DNA from: Glandiceps talaboti
Taxonomy: Eukaryota; Hemichordata; Enteropneusta; Spengelidae
Assembly: GCF_964340395.1 (NCBI RefSeq)
Contig: NC_135550.1
Location: forward strand, 930,001 to 994,000
DNA: 64,000 nucleotides
Direction: 5' to 3'
Position 1 is the stretch's first letter. Each line of letters starts with the position of its first letter. Under the pieces are notes generated by a model, which worked only from the letters and a program-made list of their open reading frames with translations, was not told the origin of the DNA and did not search any database. Position numbers and translations under genes: made by a program. Of this stretch, positions 1-12,654 are shown piece by piece.

Positions 1-300
1 ATGCACAGTGCATGTGCGCACTTCTTTTGTACTTTCCTGCACAAAGAGTTTTTAATTCGTTACACTGCAAAAAGTTAACATTTTTAACTGGACACATATT
101 TATTCAAAGTTAAGCCAGCGTACAATAGAGATATAAGATACATATTAGCGAGGAGTCAGTGTACAGTCACCTTTGACTTCAGTGAACCATCTATTTCAAT
201 CGCGCATGTGCTAACTATTTTACGTAAATAACAATTTTTCGCTATGTACTCAAAATGTTGCTTTTTTCTTTCTTTTTTCCCAAAATCTCACACGGGATCT

Positions 301-376
301 GCCCCCCCCCCCCCCCCGCAGGCTGTTGTACTGAACATCATCATCATCATCACCAACATCATCATCATCTTCTTCA
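301..376 (+). repeat. Poly-C run and (CAT)n tract
   Basis: 17 consecutive C near 301-317, then imperfect CAT repeats to 376. Confidence 0.85.
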
Positions 377-1159
377 TCATCTTCAGTATGCCGGAAACAT
401 TGCTATCTGTTCCTTCTTCCCCTTGGCTTTCATTTGTTTCCTTGGCCATATCGCTCTAATGTCTGCTGACCAAGACTTTCCCAATGAGAGCCTCTACAAG
501 TTCCACTTTGTCTTTCTTCAAAAGCTTGTATTCAGCATGTATGTGCTACAAGTCAATCTTTGCATGGAAACCGCTATCATGGCACATTTTTTGCTTTTAT
601 GGCAATGTATATGCATTTTAAAACGATTAGCAATTTGCAGCTTGTCCTCTGTCACATGACATATTCCCAAACAGCCAAGCTGCACGATATGTCATTAGGA
701 CTTGATTGGCATGTGGAAAACAGTCAATTGTAACTACATGCAGTGTAGCTAAATATGAGCCTTAGTTTGAAGGAATGTTTGTTGTTTCTCTCAGAATTGT
801 AGACTTTGTTTGAAATAGTGCAGAGTGAATTTTACAAGAATTTTATCTTCTCACGATGATAACAAGTACAATCCGTGTAGCTCATTAAATGAGTCAACGT
901 AAAATGTGACCCTCCCCCTGGACGGGTTTCTAAAATATGACCCTCCCCAATCCATCCGGCCCACCACCCTCGTAATTACTGAAGGCTCCCTAACAAGATG
1001 GCGACTATTAAGTAGGTAACGAAAAAATATGAAATCATCGTTCATGTGGACCATCTAAATAAGCCCTACAGGGATGTCTATGGTTATGGAAACCAGTAAA
1101 AGTGAAAATTTATTTTTGCCCACCAAAGTGACCACTGATAAAATCTATTGCCTATATAT

Positions 1160-1277
<118 letters not shown>

Positions 1278-1781
1278 CTCGGTGAGTATCAATCTGCTAA
1301 GACAGTGCTCTATACCGCAGTGGCAGAGCGTAATAGTTTTGGTAGTACTGGAACTCTTTCTTGGTTGTAACTCGGAGTTTCACGCATGGCGCGATCATCA
1401 GACAACTCTGAGGCTTACTCTCTGGGTGTGCTGTATATATAGAGTGTAGACAATAGAAATACCATCACTATTGTCTGTGTCGGTGGGTAGGTGTTGTATG
1501 TGTGGAGGTGTTGGTTGTTATTGTGTGAGTTATTGGGTGCGGACAAGTAAGTGTTGGCGGGTTGTTACATGTTGGGCTTTGATGTTCCGTTAGTTAACGG
1601 GTTTAGTTTAGGTGATAGATGCTCTATTGAAGTTGGACAAATAAAACTTATTCTCGTGTCGGCATTTGGATATCAACTCAGTTCTTTTGTTTAGTGTGGA
1701 GCTTTTGTCTGCTTTAATAATAGCTAGTTTTTCGGTTAAACACAGGTTGCATCGTTTTGTTTTATTGGTGTATGCTTGGGC

Positions 1782-1846
1782 TGTCTTGCTGATGGACCAG
1801 GATACGGAAAAAGGCTTTTTCCGTATCCTGCTCCATCAGCAAGACA
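1782..1846. repeat. Near-perfect hairpin, 31-bp arms, 3-nt loop
   Basis: Arm 1,782-1,812 (TGTCTTGCTGATGG and on to GGATACGGAAAAA) and arm 1,816-1,846 pair at 30 of 31 positions around the loop GGC. No flanking element is recognised. Confidence 0.75.
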
Positions 1847-2104
1847 ATTGAAATGTGGAAATGACAATCATAAGTAACAACATACATTTCGACAAACGGC
1901 ACCCCATAAAACAGGGCTGATCAAAAACCCATATAATCCCTGTTCTACCGAACTATTTTTTCTCTCTTCTCTCAGTGTCCCTGCCAACCCAACGCTACGA
2001 TCAAGTTATCGTAATAATTATGTGTTTCCAAAACGAAAATGCACACATAATGATACATATATCCTTGGGTGGCATGAGTTTGATACGTAGACGTACTTTT
2101 ATTT

Positions 2105-2385
<281 letters not shown>

Positions 2386-2524
2386 ACAGTGTCTTGTGTT
2401 CTTGACAATTGGCATAATGTTATCATCTACACTTCTTTTAAAAGATAAATAGCCCCCTAGGCCCCTCCTCCCTCTAACGTAGTAGGATACTTGGTAAAGC
2501 TATACATGTATTCTCTTTATACAG

Positions 2525-2818
2525 CCCTACCACAGATTATGTCTCATTTGAGAGATCTCCCACAGATAGTCTGTGAGATGAAGACCATAAGCGAAAAACT
2601 TGGACACTTTGTTGATTACCAAGCGAACATGACGGAACACATTCTGAACCAACAAATGACTCTCCTATCCAAGGCTCCAAACGTTCCAACTCCACCGCAA
2701 CTGTCGACATCGGGTGTTCTAGGTAGCTGTGAAAGAAGCAGGATGGGACAAACCAAAGAGGAAGATCCTAGCATACATAAACTTCTTTTGAAAGAACTTC
2801 GAACTTTTTTTGAACATG
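2525..2818 (+). CDS. Internal coding exon of an unrecognised gene (exon n-1)
   Basis: The frame is open across the whole exon. It is preceded by a good acceptor (pyrimidine-rich tract ending in tatacag at 2524) and ends at a GT donor (2819) in phase 1. Codons start at 2527 after a split codon. The predicted peptide has a leucine/isoleucine-rich, probably helical first half (LPQIM, LRDLPQIV, MKTISEKLGHF), a proline-rich linker (NVPTPPQ) and a basic/acidic end (KLLLKELRTFF). An internal ATG at 2539 is in frame but need not be the start. Joining to 3,127 keeps the frame exactly, which is the main support. I do not recognise the family. No upstream exon was identified; a (TA)n tract at about 2,288-2,383 lies just 5' of it. 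Confidence 0.6.
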
Positions 2819-3126
2819 GTACAGTTTTTACGACATTGCACTTTTAAATTATAAACATCATGGTGGGTTGGCAAAACAGATATTACTCATAAGATCACAT
2901 GTGATCAATCATTCCATCTAAGTATCTATTTTGGTTCCGACACAGTATTACCGGGCTATAATCTCGTCAGCGACGCGAGTTTGTCAGCACAATACACATG
3001 CGCATGAATTCCCTTTACAATATACATTTTCCCACGTCCTTCATAGTTTCCTCGCTTTGTTAATATCAGAACCACTAAATCTCAAATATCAAGGCTGAAG
3101 TAGAACATTCTTTTTACAATTTACAG

Positions 3127-3302
3127 GTAGACCACTACACCACACTTGCACTGCTTCACCACAAAGACATCTAGAATCGAAGGAATTAAATACAAAGTCT
3201 TTTGAAGCAGTCCTAGCTAAACGGAGAACGTCTATTGAATACCTTGGTGACAGCACGAATACTACGACATCATGTACCACAGATGACGAAGGGTGGACAT
3301 AA
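3127..3302 (+). CDS. Terminal coding exon of the same unrecognised gene
   Basis: An acceptor (ttacag, 3121-3126) opens a frame that takes the single base left over from 2818 to make GGT (Gly). It continues for 58 codons to TAA at 3300-3302. The tail is basic in the middle (LAKRRTSIEYLG) and Ser/Thr/Asp-rich at the end (STNTTTSCTTDDEGWT). An AATAAA polyadenylation signal lies at about 3,342, some 40 bp after the stop, as expected for a short 3'UTR. The intron between the two exons is 308 bp and phase 1. Function is unknown. The sequence around 3,160-3,300 was judged coding because of the splice, frame and polyA agreement, not by homology. Confidence 0.6.
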
Positions 3303-3341
3303 ATTTACAGTCTTGGAATGGCTGTCCATAACATTGAAAAA

Positions 3342-3347
3342 GAATAA
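3342..3347 (+). promoter_or_regulatory. Polyadenylation signal AATAAA
   Basis: Canonical AATAAA hexamer about 40 bp after the TAA stop at 3,302. It supports this as the 3' end of the plus-strand gene whose last coding exons are 2,525-2,818 and 3,127-3,302. Confidence 0.5.
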
Positions 3348-3883
3348 AGAATGAAAGATTCCGGAAAAGAAGGAAAATCGCGTTGTCTTTTTTCTTCACA
3401 ATTTGAATGTGAATAGGATAAAAGAGAGAAATGTCATGTCAATTGAAGCAGTCAGTATCATATAATAATACATGTTGAACAAAACAAAACAATCCACAAA
3501 CTTACCACATTTTATCGATCTTTATCACAAATACAATACACTGTGTTACAATAGTAACTTAAAGAAATAATGACAACAATACAACCCGCGTTCGGATGAC
3601 AAAGTGAGACCTTGTGGGTTGTCAATATTCTATCATATGTTTTCACTCTGCCTTACAAATTTGATGTTATTTGTGACTCGCCATACAATGCTCATCACCG
3701 ATGTTCTGTTAGATGTTTAGCCAGTGTGCAGACAGTATATCTGTTGTAACTATTAGTCCGAGTACTTTTTTAGCGAATGATCCAGTATCTGAATTTCTAT
3801 GCGTTATCCTTATATACACTTTACTCTCCTACATCCATCAATGGATGCTCAGGTACTACTTTATATAAATACAAGTGAATCAG

Positions 3884-3887
<4 letters not shown>

Positions 3888-3914
<27 letters not shown>
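3888..3914 (+). repeat. (CT)n microsatellite
   Basis: About thirteen CT units in otherwise unique AT-rich DNA. Confidence 0.9.
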
Positions 3915-4457
3915 GACGTCACTCATGAATTTGTAATTATTGTTTGGATTCAGACGCTATTTATACATGTCGCCAAACACCTAGTTAGAGAAATTAATAT
4001 CTTTTATTGCAATAGCTCACATGGGTGTCAAGACAGTAGGTACACTAATGTCGTATGTCTGGAGATGTCGTTCTTGAGTTTAAGTTTAGTGTCCTTTGTT
4101 TTATTTTCGTGACGCTCATAATTATGTATTATCTCTCCTGGCTCTGGCTTTGGAGTGAGGCCTTGAGGCTTTGCTAAACAAAATATATATTCCAGTTATA
4201 CAACATACATTGCCTCGTATGCAGTTTATCTATTTACTGCAATACTGGCTGATCTTAAATTTTGATATGATGAAGATCCGGACCCGTTTCTCAACGTGGC
4301 CAATTGGTACTGGCTAGCCCCTTGCCTGCTAAGCGAGTTTACCCAATGTAAAGCTAGCGGGTTCCTCGTATAAATACTTATTTACCCAGAGAAGAACTTC
4401 TTCACGATTCTACTGATGTGGGAGTCAAGCGAGTGCCGACAGAGAAATTATTTAAGA

Positions 4458-4817
4458 TGTCAAGGGAAAAGAACTTTCCCAGTCTAGGAATAAGACCGAC
4501 GACGATACCACGTCCAATAGAGGATTTGTAACCATGAAAGTCTTCAAAATACCAAGTTTGAAACCATGACAAGCAAACAACATGCCGAGCTGTGTAGACG
4601 ACTGACGATGAAGTTGAAATTCGGAAACCCGACTGTTATCCAAGAAGAACTGCAAGAAGAGAAGACAAAACTTGAGGAAAGTAACAACGAAATCAAAGAA
4701 CAGAGCATGAACTATTTTATACGAAAACTGAACTATTCTATAACACACTGTTCATGTGCTGATGAGTATAAATTAGTCTCACAATCAAAATCAGTTTCAG
4801 TTTCCAGGCCAATCTGA
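4458..4817 (+). CDS. Two short plus-strand ORFs downstream of a TATA-like box, uncertain
   Basis: GTATAAATAC at about 4,367 is followed 90 bp later by ATG SREKNFPSLGIRPTTIPRPI (stop at about 4,530). In another frame at 4,566 lies MTSKQHAELCRRLTMKLKF, then a charged, probably coiled-coil stretch (EELQEEKTKLEESNNEIKE). It could be the 5' end of a retroelement or a decayed gene; the two frames need a frameshift or splice to join. No family recognised. Confidence 0.2.
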
Positions 4818-6183
4818 GATTAGTCTCATACAGAGTCTCAAATTCATTGTCATATAGGAAAGTACTCAAACAAGAAATAGTGCATGCATTAGACTACAGG
4901 AAATGGCTCTATTTCACAATTTCTCACCCTTTATAACTTTTATTTGGAGAAAACAATAACCAGAACTTTCAGAGTAGGTCAAATGATGAATATGTGACTT
5001 GTAGAAAGATGTTAGCCCTTTTTTAACAGTCTGTAGAAATTACATTTTATGTTCCGTGAGTGTGATGTGAGACCATTACCCACAGTCTCAATGGTACTAT
5101 AGCTTGTTTGACTATTTAATTTGGTTGTCATGATTTTCCAATTTGAGGCTGAATCTGAGGCTCTATGTGAGACTAGCCAAGACAAGCCTCAGATTAGACT
5201 GGAAACTTGACACAAACCTATATACATTTTGTTATGAGTCACCATTTTGGGGGTTGCTCAGTGAGGGCAATATTTTTGCTAACTCCTCTCACAGACAGTG
5301 GAATTGATCAATGAAATTTTCCATGTTGGTCCATTCTTCGGGGAACGCTCGCTATATGACTACGTATTTTCGATTTATGGAAGCAGAAATCAACTAATTC
5401 TTACCTTGGCGAGTATCACTCATTGATCAAACTTGCCGCCATGTTGAATACACAATGGACGCTGGGAGCACAGGACTTCCATGTTCATAGCTATGTAGAT
5501 TTTATCCGCAACTAACCTCCTTGTACAAGGTACTATGCAGAATTTCCTTGTAACTTGTATTTTTGTACTCCTTACTGGGCCTTTAACTAATATTTGAATA
5601 ATTGAATAACATAGAATAATTGTCAGTAATAGTCAAAGTAAATGCAAGCGGTCCGGTAATAATTTTGCTTAGCAACATTTATAAGTGCAAACTATCCATT
5701 GTAGAATACTTTAAGTTTATCCACCTGGTTCTATACTTCTAGATTCTTTATTTACCCGATGTAATCTGAGCTTACTTTATTTAGTACTTGTCAAACAGTG
5801 AATGGTAAGGTATATCATATGATTTTGTTTTGTTTTTCCGACACAATGGAGTGGAGTAAGCTTTTGACAGCTCTCTTGACTAGTTGCATCAAGACAATTT
5901 TATCATCAAATGTAAACATCAAGATTGAGTCAGATTATATTTTCATGAGAACAAAATATACATTTGTTTTGCAATAATATAATAAAAGGGATGCAACATC
6001 ACTTACAATGTACATTTTACTTCACTAAAAATCCGTTATAAGTAAATCTTTCAGCTAAAATGAGACAGAAACCTACATTATTTGAATATATTTTTATCCT
6101 GTGTATACATGATGTGCGTGCATGTATATGAGTAAAACTCTACAAGCAGACATCATCTTGAGCTATAACTTCAGTCAAGCAAG

Positions 6184-6478
6184 GCGTAGCAAGCTGAACT
6201 TGTTACAAAAAATAGCGCCAATGGCGTTGCACCACAACTGTACAGTTTTTAAAAAATGCTTATCCACATGCTGGTCCATGCTGACTATAGGTGTTCATTT
6301 GCTGAATGACTATCCAGTTGCCTATCCAACCATGTTGCTATCTTTGCAATATACGTGATCATTTGACTGTTGCTATGGGCGTGGTCTTGTTGCTAGGCAC
6401 ATTTGCATACATTTTTTGAATGTTTATTCATTTTTCTATTAATCCATTTTGTTATCTTTGCAATATATGTGATCATTT
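6184..6478 (+). mobile_element. Family 1 pearl-like element, 5' fragment
   Basis: Begins with the GCGCCAATGGCGTTG / CACAACTG segment seen at 43.57 kb and continues through the shared 'tatccaaccatgttgct' and GTTGCTATGGGCGTGGTC repeats. It stops at the (ATTGA)n tail of the minus-strand LINE. Confidence 0.5.
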
Positions 6479-7810
6479 GAATTGAATTGAATTGAATTGA
6501 ATTGAGATTTATTCCCCACAAGAAATAAATATACAGAAAACAAATAAATGATAACATCCAAAAGGAAAACGATTTCAAGTTGTGGGTTAGAGACTAGAAC
6601 ATAGTTTTCGGAAAACTAATCGAGTCTAGTCACTCAATTTCAAAAGCATCAAATTGCATATCACAAACAAATATGATGACTGTAGTTGCTCAAATTAACT
6701 CATTACACAGTCAGAAAACAACTAACAACAATTGTTTACATTAATAATAAAACAGATAAACACACTACGGTGATAGGATAGTTCCATGACAACCGATTAA
6801 AACATCATGAAAACGCAAATAACTAATAATCGTAATAATGTACATAGAATCCAGTGCTTATATTTTGATTTATACCTAGCCCTCTTCGCGAACTGTCCGC
6901 TTTGGCGTGATAAATTGCTTGTGTTTTGTTTTACCAATAGGTCTTTCATATTGCCTCTATTCGAAGACAGACGTGTTGAATAGTATTCTTGTTTAGCCTT
7001 CCTAAGAATACTTATGACGATGTTCCTGTACTTTCTGTAATGGATATGCAAGTCTTCATTAAAATTACTTATGATCAACTTCTTGAAAAGTTTGTTTTGT
7101 CCTAATTGCCTTTTTAATTCCGATAGTCATCCATGCCTTATCCTATCTTTTTTTTGCTCTTCTTTCTACGATTTAAAGGGGCATGGATTTCACAGATGTC
7201 AAGAAAATTTGAGATGAAATTTTGTAGCGCTGCTTGGACATCGTCACAAGTTAACACCTGGACCTATGTTTCAGCTTTCAGATCGGTTTTGAATGCCTGC
7301 GCATGGAATGCAGAAAAGTCCCTAAAATATGCATGATCTGCAGCCTGTTGTGTCTGAATTGAATGAGAACATGCAAATATAGTCTGGGATATTAATCATA
7401 ATTGTACCCGAATCAATTTGGCCATTTGACACGTTTGTATATATAGTATCGATAGTTGTGTTTGAGATTTTCTTCTTATTTTTCATGATACAGTCACGAT
7501 CTTTTCTATGGGTGAACTTGATGATGATTGGTCTTGGTCGCCGTACCTGTCTTTGCCCCGTTATGTCTAAGTTGTTCCTCTCCATGGTGAATTTCCGCCC
7601 AATCCTGTGTGTAACTTTGATGTCATTTGCAGTTATGCCTGGTTTTATTTTCTGCAAAACCTTGATCGCGACGTCGTCAGTATTTTCGTCGACTTCCAAC
7701 GATTCGGGATATCATGCAGTTCGATGTTCTCTCTGCGACTGTAAGCTCGTTTACTCTTTTGTTTAGGTCTTGATTATTTCGACTTATTTTTTCGTTTTCA
7801 CACAGTCAGT
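6478..7810 (-). mobile_element. Degraded LINE: ORF1 fused to end of endonuclease/linker
   Basis: Read on the minus strand from 7,810 down: a coiled-coil stretch (ISRNNQDLNKRVNEL), then RRENIELHDIP, then DVAIKVLQKIKPGI, HRIGRK and RPRPIIIKFTHRKDRDCIM at 7,322-7,699. That is the coiled coil plus RRM-like core of a non-LTR retrotransposon ORF1p. At about 7,345 the sequence jumps into AYFRDFSAFHAQAFKTDL, then HAPLNRRKK, KAWMTIGIKKAIRTKQ and YRNIVISILRKAKQEYY, the end of the endonuclease and the pre-RT linker of ORF2. The endonuclease core and the RT are deleted. At least three frameshifts (about 7,708, 7,755 and 7,108) show it is dead. The 3' end is an (ATTGA)n tail at 6,478-6,504; the adjacent 3'UTR resembles that of the LINE at 13.6-14.2 kb. 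Confidence 0.75.
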
Positions 7811-8599
7811 CACAGTCTAACAGATAAGAAAATATATGATGACAAACTCGGAGACTGATCCAAAGAAAGTTACAACACTTGTAACATGTTGCACCAACAT
7901 TTATTCTGTTACCATACAGGTATTATGTGATGGGTTCGTGTATCATGTTAACAATTTAATGTGTTTAGGTTGAATGTGTCTGTCTGTGTTGGGTGTCAAC
8001 TTGCATACATGAACGACTATTCCCAAACAATATGCTTGTTACCATAGCAACGGTCATGTTTTGAGTTAAATCCCACTTTTTCTTCCTGTAATCCAGCAAT
8101 GGAACACTGAACAGTCACCTAAAGTTTTACAGGGTGGCTTTAAGCTGAAAATAAGTAATACGGCTTATATACATTGAACTCTTTCTTTGAATAACGGAAA
8201 TATATGATGGTATACCTGGAGACTAACACAAATAATGCTACAACACATTTTGCAACATGATGAAGAAATACTGAAACGAATATTGATTGGTACAGACTAG
8301 AATACTATGTATTGTTGTTAAGATCGAGTGTGTCTATGTTTTATTATCAATAAGATGTTTTCTACACACATATATTATTAGTATCCACAAAACATGTTTC
8401 CATAACAACTGCCAGTAAGTTAGTAAATTTTCACATCGATGTTCCTTACATGTCACGTGACACAATAGAACCCAGACAATTTTCTAAGTTTGTGATCAAG
8501 TACAATCTGAAAAAATCAGGGTCACCATAAATCAAACTCTTCGTTAAAGTCTAAGGAATGATGTAATGCATGATGATAGACTTAACCCTTTGAACCCCA

Positions 8600-11060
8600 A
8601 GCCCCTGAGAGGGTATGATATAGGTGTTGGTACCATGTTACATAACACCTGGTGTCAAAACTGACCAAGGATGACCCAAGAAAACTATATATTTATGGAA
8701 TCTACATATATCATAATTTCCAAAAATATGCAAATTTCTGTCATGTGACCTCATTATATATTCAAAATGGCCGCCAAAACAGTAAAGTTATGAAATATTT
8801 TTCACATTTTTAAAATTTGTATTGATGAGAGTACAAAATTCTCAGTTTTTTATAGCATTTTAGCCCTAAATGTTACCAGCCTGTGGAATGATATAGAAAT
8901 AATACATAATATGTAAAGATTTATGTATGAAATTTTGATTTCCACCCTGGTAAACATGTGGTAACTCTTTATTTTTGCATGCAATTCAAGGAGTGGAAGT
9001 ACCATATTGCAGGATTGATGATCTGATGATCCATATATTTTTGAACTAGTTATAAAAAAAGCATCCCAAAAAATGCAAATATTGGTCATGTGACCTCATT
9101 ATATATTCAAAATGGCCACCTTTACAATAAAATTATTGAATTCTCTGCCCATTTTTCAATTTATATGGGTAAAAGTATAATATTTTCAATTTGTTATTGC
9201 ATTTTATCCCTCAATGTTACAAGGCTGTGGAATAATATTGAAATATTACATCATATGTAAAGATTTAGGAGCAAAACTCTAATTTTCACCCCATACAACA
9301 TATGGCGAACATATAGTAACTTGGTACTCTTGAACTGAGGGTGACAGTGCCATATTACAGGATCATTTGAGTCTAAACTGACCATATTTGACCATACATA
9401 ACCAAGTATTTTTGTAATTACCAAAAGATAGCGGTCCCAAAAATATGCAAATATCGGTCATGTGACCTCATTAAATATTCAAAATGGATGCCATTACAGT
9501 CAAGTTATTGAATTTTATATAAATTTTTCAATTTGTTTAAGTGAGAGTAAAATATTTTAAATTTTTTATTGTAATTTTAGCCCTCAATGTTGCAAGTCTG
9601 TGGAATAATATGAAAATATGACATCATATGTAAAGATTTGGGCCAAAAATCTTTGGTTTTAGTCATTATGTACTAGGCAAACATACAGTAATTTGATATG
9701 TTCGGCATACCATTCAACAAGTGAAATAGTCATATTACATGGGTGCCTGAGTCCAAACTGACCATGTTTTACCATACATAACCAAGTATTTTTGGATACA
9801 TCCAAAGACAGTGGTCCCAAAAATACGCAAATTTTGGTCATGTGACCTCATTAAATATTCAAAATGGCTGCCATTACAATCAGGTTATTGAATATTTCAC
9901 AAATTCTTCAATACGTATTGGTGAAACCTGAAACATTCTTCATTTTTCATTGCACTTTGTTGTTCAATGTCATAAGCATGCAGAATTATATGCAAATATT
10001 TTATAATATGTAAATATTTGGGCACGAAATCTTTGTTTTTAGTCATCATGTACAGGGTAAACATATGATATATCTGTGTGAATGATGCAAAAAATGTAAA
10101 TACATGTATCATATTACAATACAAGCGTGCTTGAGTCCAAACTAGCCAAGTGTCTTCTGGTATAACCATATATTTGTGGAATCAAAATGCAACATGGATC
10201 CCAAAAATATGCAAATGTTTGTCTCATGACATCATTAAATATTCAAAATGGTCTTCAATACACAAATCATAGTTTTCTTGATATATTTTTTTCTATGTTT
10301 TGAAGGTGGACGTAAGACTTTTTTTACTTTTCATATCATTCTATTGCTCATTATTACATGGTTGTGCCTTAGCATGCAAATATACAACAACAAACAATAT
10401 CTATAACATAAAAATGATCTTTAATATTCATCAAGTGCTGAATGTATGTGGTAAATCTGAAATGTCATCCCACAATTCAAAAAGGAGGAGTATCATATTA
10501 CTAGGGCCCTAGGCCCCAGGCCCTCGGTCAAATGTGACTTCTCTTTGTCTAGTATTACTATACACTTTTCAACTCAGTGTGACACAGAGGACCCAAAAAT
10601 AAATAATTTGGTCACATAACTTCACTGCTCTTTCAAAAATAGCTGACAGTCTCTAAAAAAAATTGACAGAATCTGTGATATTTTTCATTAGCATTGGTAA
10701 TATAAGAAAAAAAATAAAAATGAGACACTAACACTCATGATAAGTCAGGTAGTAGATAAATGGCAAAGATATGGTAAATTGTCATTGCTACTTGTTACTA
10801 GTAGTGGCAGTGTACATGTACATGCAAAGTCAATTGAGAGTCCCCTAGTATGTCACTACATGTCATGTGTATTGTTGAACTTGATTTTGATATATGAAAC
10901 ATTTTCAGCATACTTCTAATGGTCCCAAACACCAATGGCAGCATCTCGTATAAAATATATGGATATTGTGATCTCAACAGTGCCACATGACATAATTGGC
11001 TATTCAAAATGACTGAAAATCTTAGGTAATCTGATATCAACAATATTTTCGGTTGTGTTC
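8600..11060 (+). repeat. Seven-copy ~375-bp tandem repeat
   Basis: The block TCATGTGACCTCATTA-ATATTCAAAATGG recurs at 8,741, 9,086, 9,458, 9,838, 10,224, about 10,609 and about 10,983 (spacing 345-386 bp). Most copies are preceded by (T)ATGCAAAT. The three middle copies are most alike and the last two are badly degraded. No convincing coding frame runs through it. The minus-strand ORFs of 60-90 aa seen here are pieces of the repeat. Confidence 0.7.
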
Positions 11061-11607
11061 ATCAGAAGTGTTGAGGATTGAACATATGATGGGCAACACA
11101 TGTAACAATAAACTTACGTGAATTCAGAAAAAAAAAAAGTATTTTACAATGTATATGTACATGTGCTACTGTTGATCTCGTTGGCATGTATCACATTGTG
11201 GTATCTAAACTATCCAGATGCATACATAAACCTACATTGCTTCATTTGTGAACTACATGTAAAACTGTAAAACTAAGTTGATACAGGAAGATAACAAACA
11301 ACAAGACACTAACAACATCTTGTATGATGCTCTCAAATAAACTAGTGATACAGCATACAAATGTAAGAATTTGAGCTACAAACAACTATACAACACTATT
11401 TGCAATATAAAAGTTATCAAAATAAGAAGAAAAAAATATGTAGATGATAAAATAAGGTACAAATCATAGACTAATATTGTCATGAACAGTTACACATGTG
11501 CATGCAGGTTTTTTTTTTTTTTACATTTTGAGAATATACATGTAATACCACTGTCAATGTTCATCCTTATTTCTTGAGTTTGTAAGGAGTTGTAGCTCAC
11601 TGTTCAA

Positions 11608-11746
11608 TCAAGTAATGCCTCTTCCTGGTACACTCTGTTGGGTATGAAAATTGTCCATACACAGCTCATCATCAGTATTGAGTAGACCCTTCGAAATATC
11701 AATTTCAATAGGTGCAGGCTTATCCCAGGTTTATTGTATTCTTTTC
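11608..11746 (-). pseudogene. Probable terminal exon of the 12.5-kb gene, frame disrupted
   Basis: A good acceptor (gaatttcag) precedes 11,746 on the minus strand. The phase-0 frame expected from the 12,459-12,654 exon reads EKNTINLG and then TAA. One base later a second frame opens and reads KPAPIEIDISKGLLNTDDEL and on to TGA at 11,608-11,610; this acidic segment looks like genuine C-terminal protein. The exon length (139 bp) is one base too long for one continuous frame. Either a 1-nt insertion breaks the gene, or the true acceptor is a weaker downstream AG. The intron to the upstream exon is 712 bp. Confidence 0.35.
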
Positions 11747-12458
11747 CTGAAATTCAATATTAACAAGAATGACAAAGTTTATTATTCTCAATATTTCTTT
11801 TGTATGTTGACTCTGGCTGATGTCGAAATTGCAAATCATACAATGCACTAACAACAAAACACTTGAACTGAAAATAAAAATTGCAACAAGGAAAAAATGA
11901 AAATAAGTTTCATTGTACAATGGAATGCCCACATGTTTGTATGCATGTCTACATTTTTCACAATTTTTCAACATTGCTAGAGTTCAAACATACTCTACAG
12001 AACAAGAAATGAACTATGTGTATCTTGCTATTATTTCAATGAAACATGTACATACATGTCTACCTCTGAGATACACTTCACACATAACATTACATAAGCA
12101 GATGACTTATCTGGATAGTTCAATAGTTTATGTAAATACTCATGAAATTCAGTTGAACACTTGTCAAGAAAAGTTACAATTTGTTTATATAATTTATTAT
12201 ACATTTACTTTGATCTGAACTGATTGATATGTGTAACCTGACTCGAACATACAAATGAAGTATCACAAAAAGTATTGCTTGTTTTGAGATAATAACCATG
12301 ACATACTAAAAATCTGACACTCTAAAAAAAATGGAAATTAGAAATACATGGTCACCAAATTCTAGTAGTTTCAAAATTCATTTCTGTCTGTTTTGAACAG
12401 AGTACACGAAGTGACGAATACATTTCATTCATAATACAACACATGGAAAATTATTTAC

Positions 12459-12654
12459 CTTGATTGTGTTGAAGTCTTCCAAAAGTGCTCCCAATGTTAT
12501 CTGCTTGCCTTCAAGGGCAAAATGCTGCATACTATCTCTGTCACCTGGCATCAACACATGTCTGTGTTGACATCCCAAGTCCCGTTGCATTCTATGTATA
12601 GCATTCAGATTTGCGATGTCAAATATGTTGACATTGTTATCATTCAGATAATTA
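12459..12654 (-). CDS. Coding exon of an unrecognised minus-strand gene
   Basis: Read on the minus strand, a 65-codon frame is open from an AG acceptor (12,655-12,656) to a consensus donor AAG|gtaaat (GT at 12,457-12,458). The exon leaves in phase 0. The peptide looks like folded, soluble protein: NIFDIANLNAIHRMQRDLG, then CQHRHVLMPGDRDSMQHFAL, then EGKQITLGALLEDFNTIK. No repeat or transposon motif is visible and codon use is unbiased by low complexity. The next exon 3' (11,608-11,746) begins in a compatible phase. I do not recognise the family. The upstream exon was not found; the acceptor tract is only moderately pyrimidine-rich. Confidence 0.5.
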
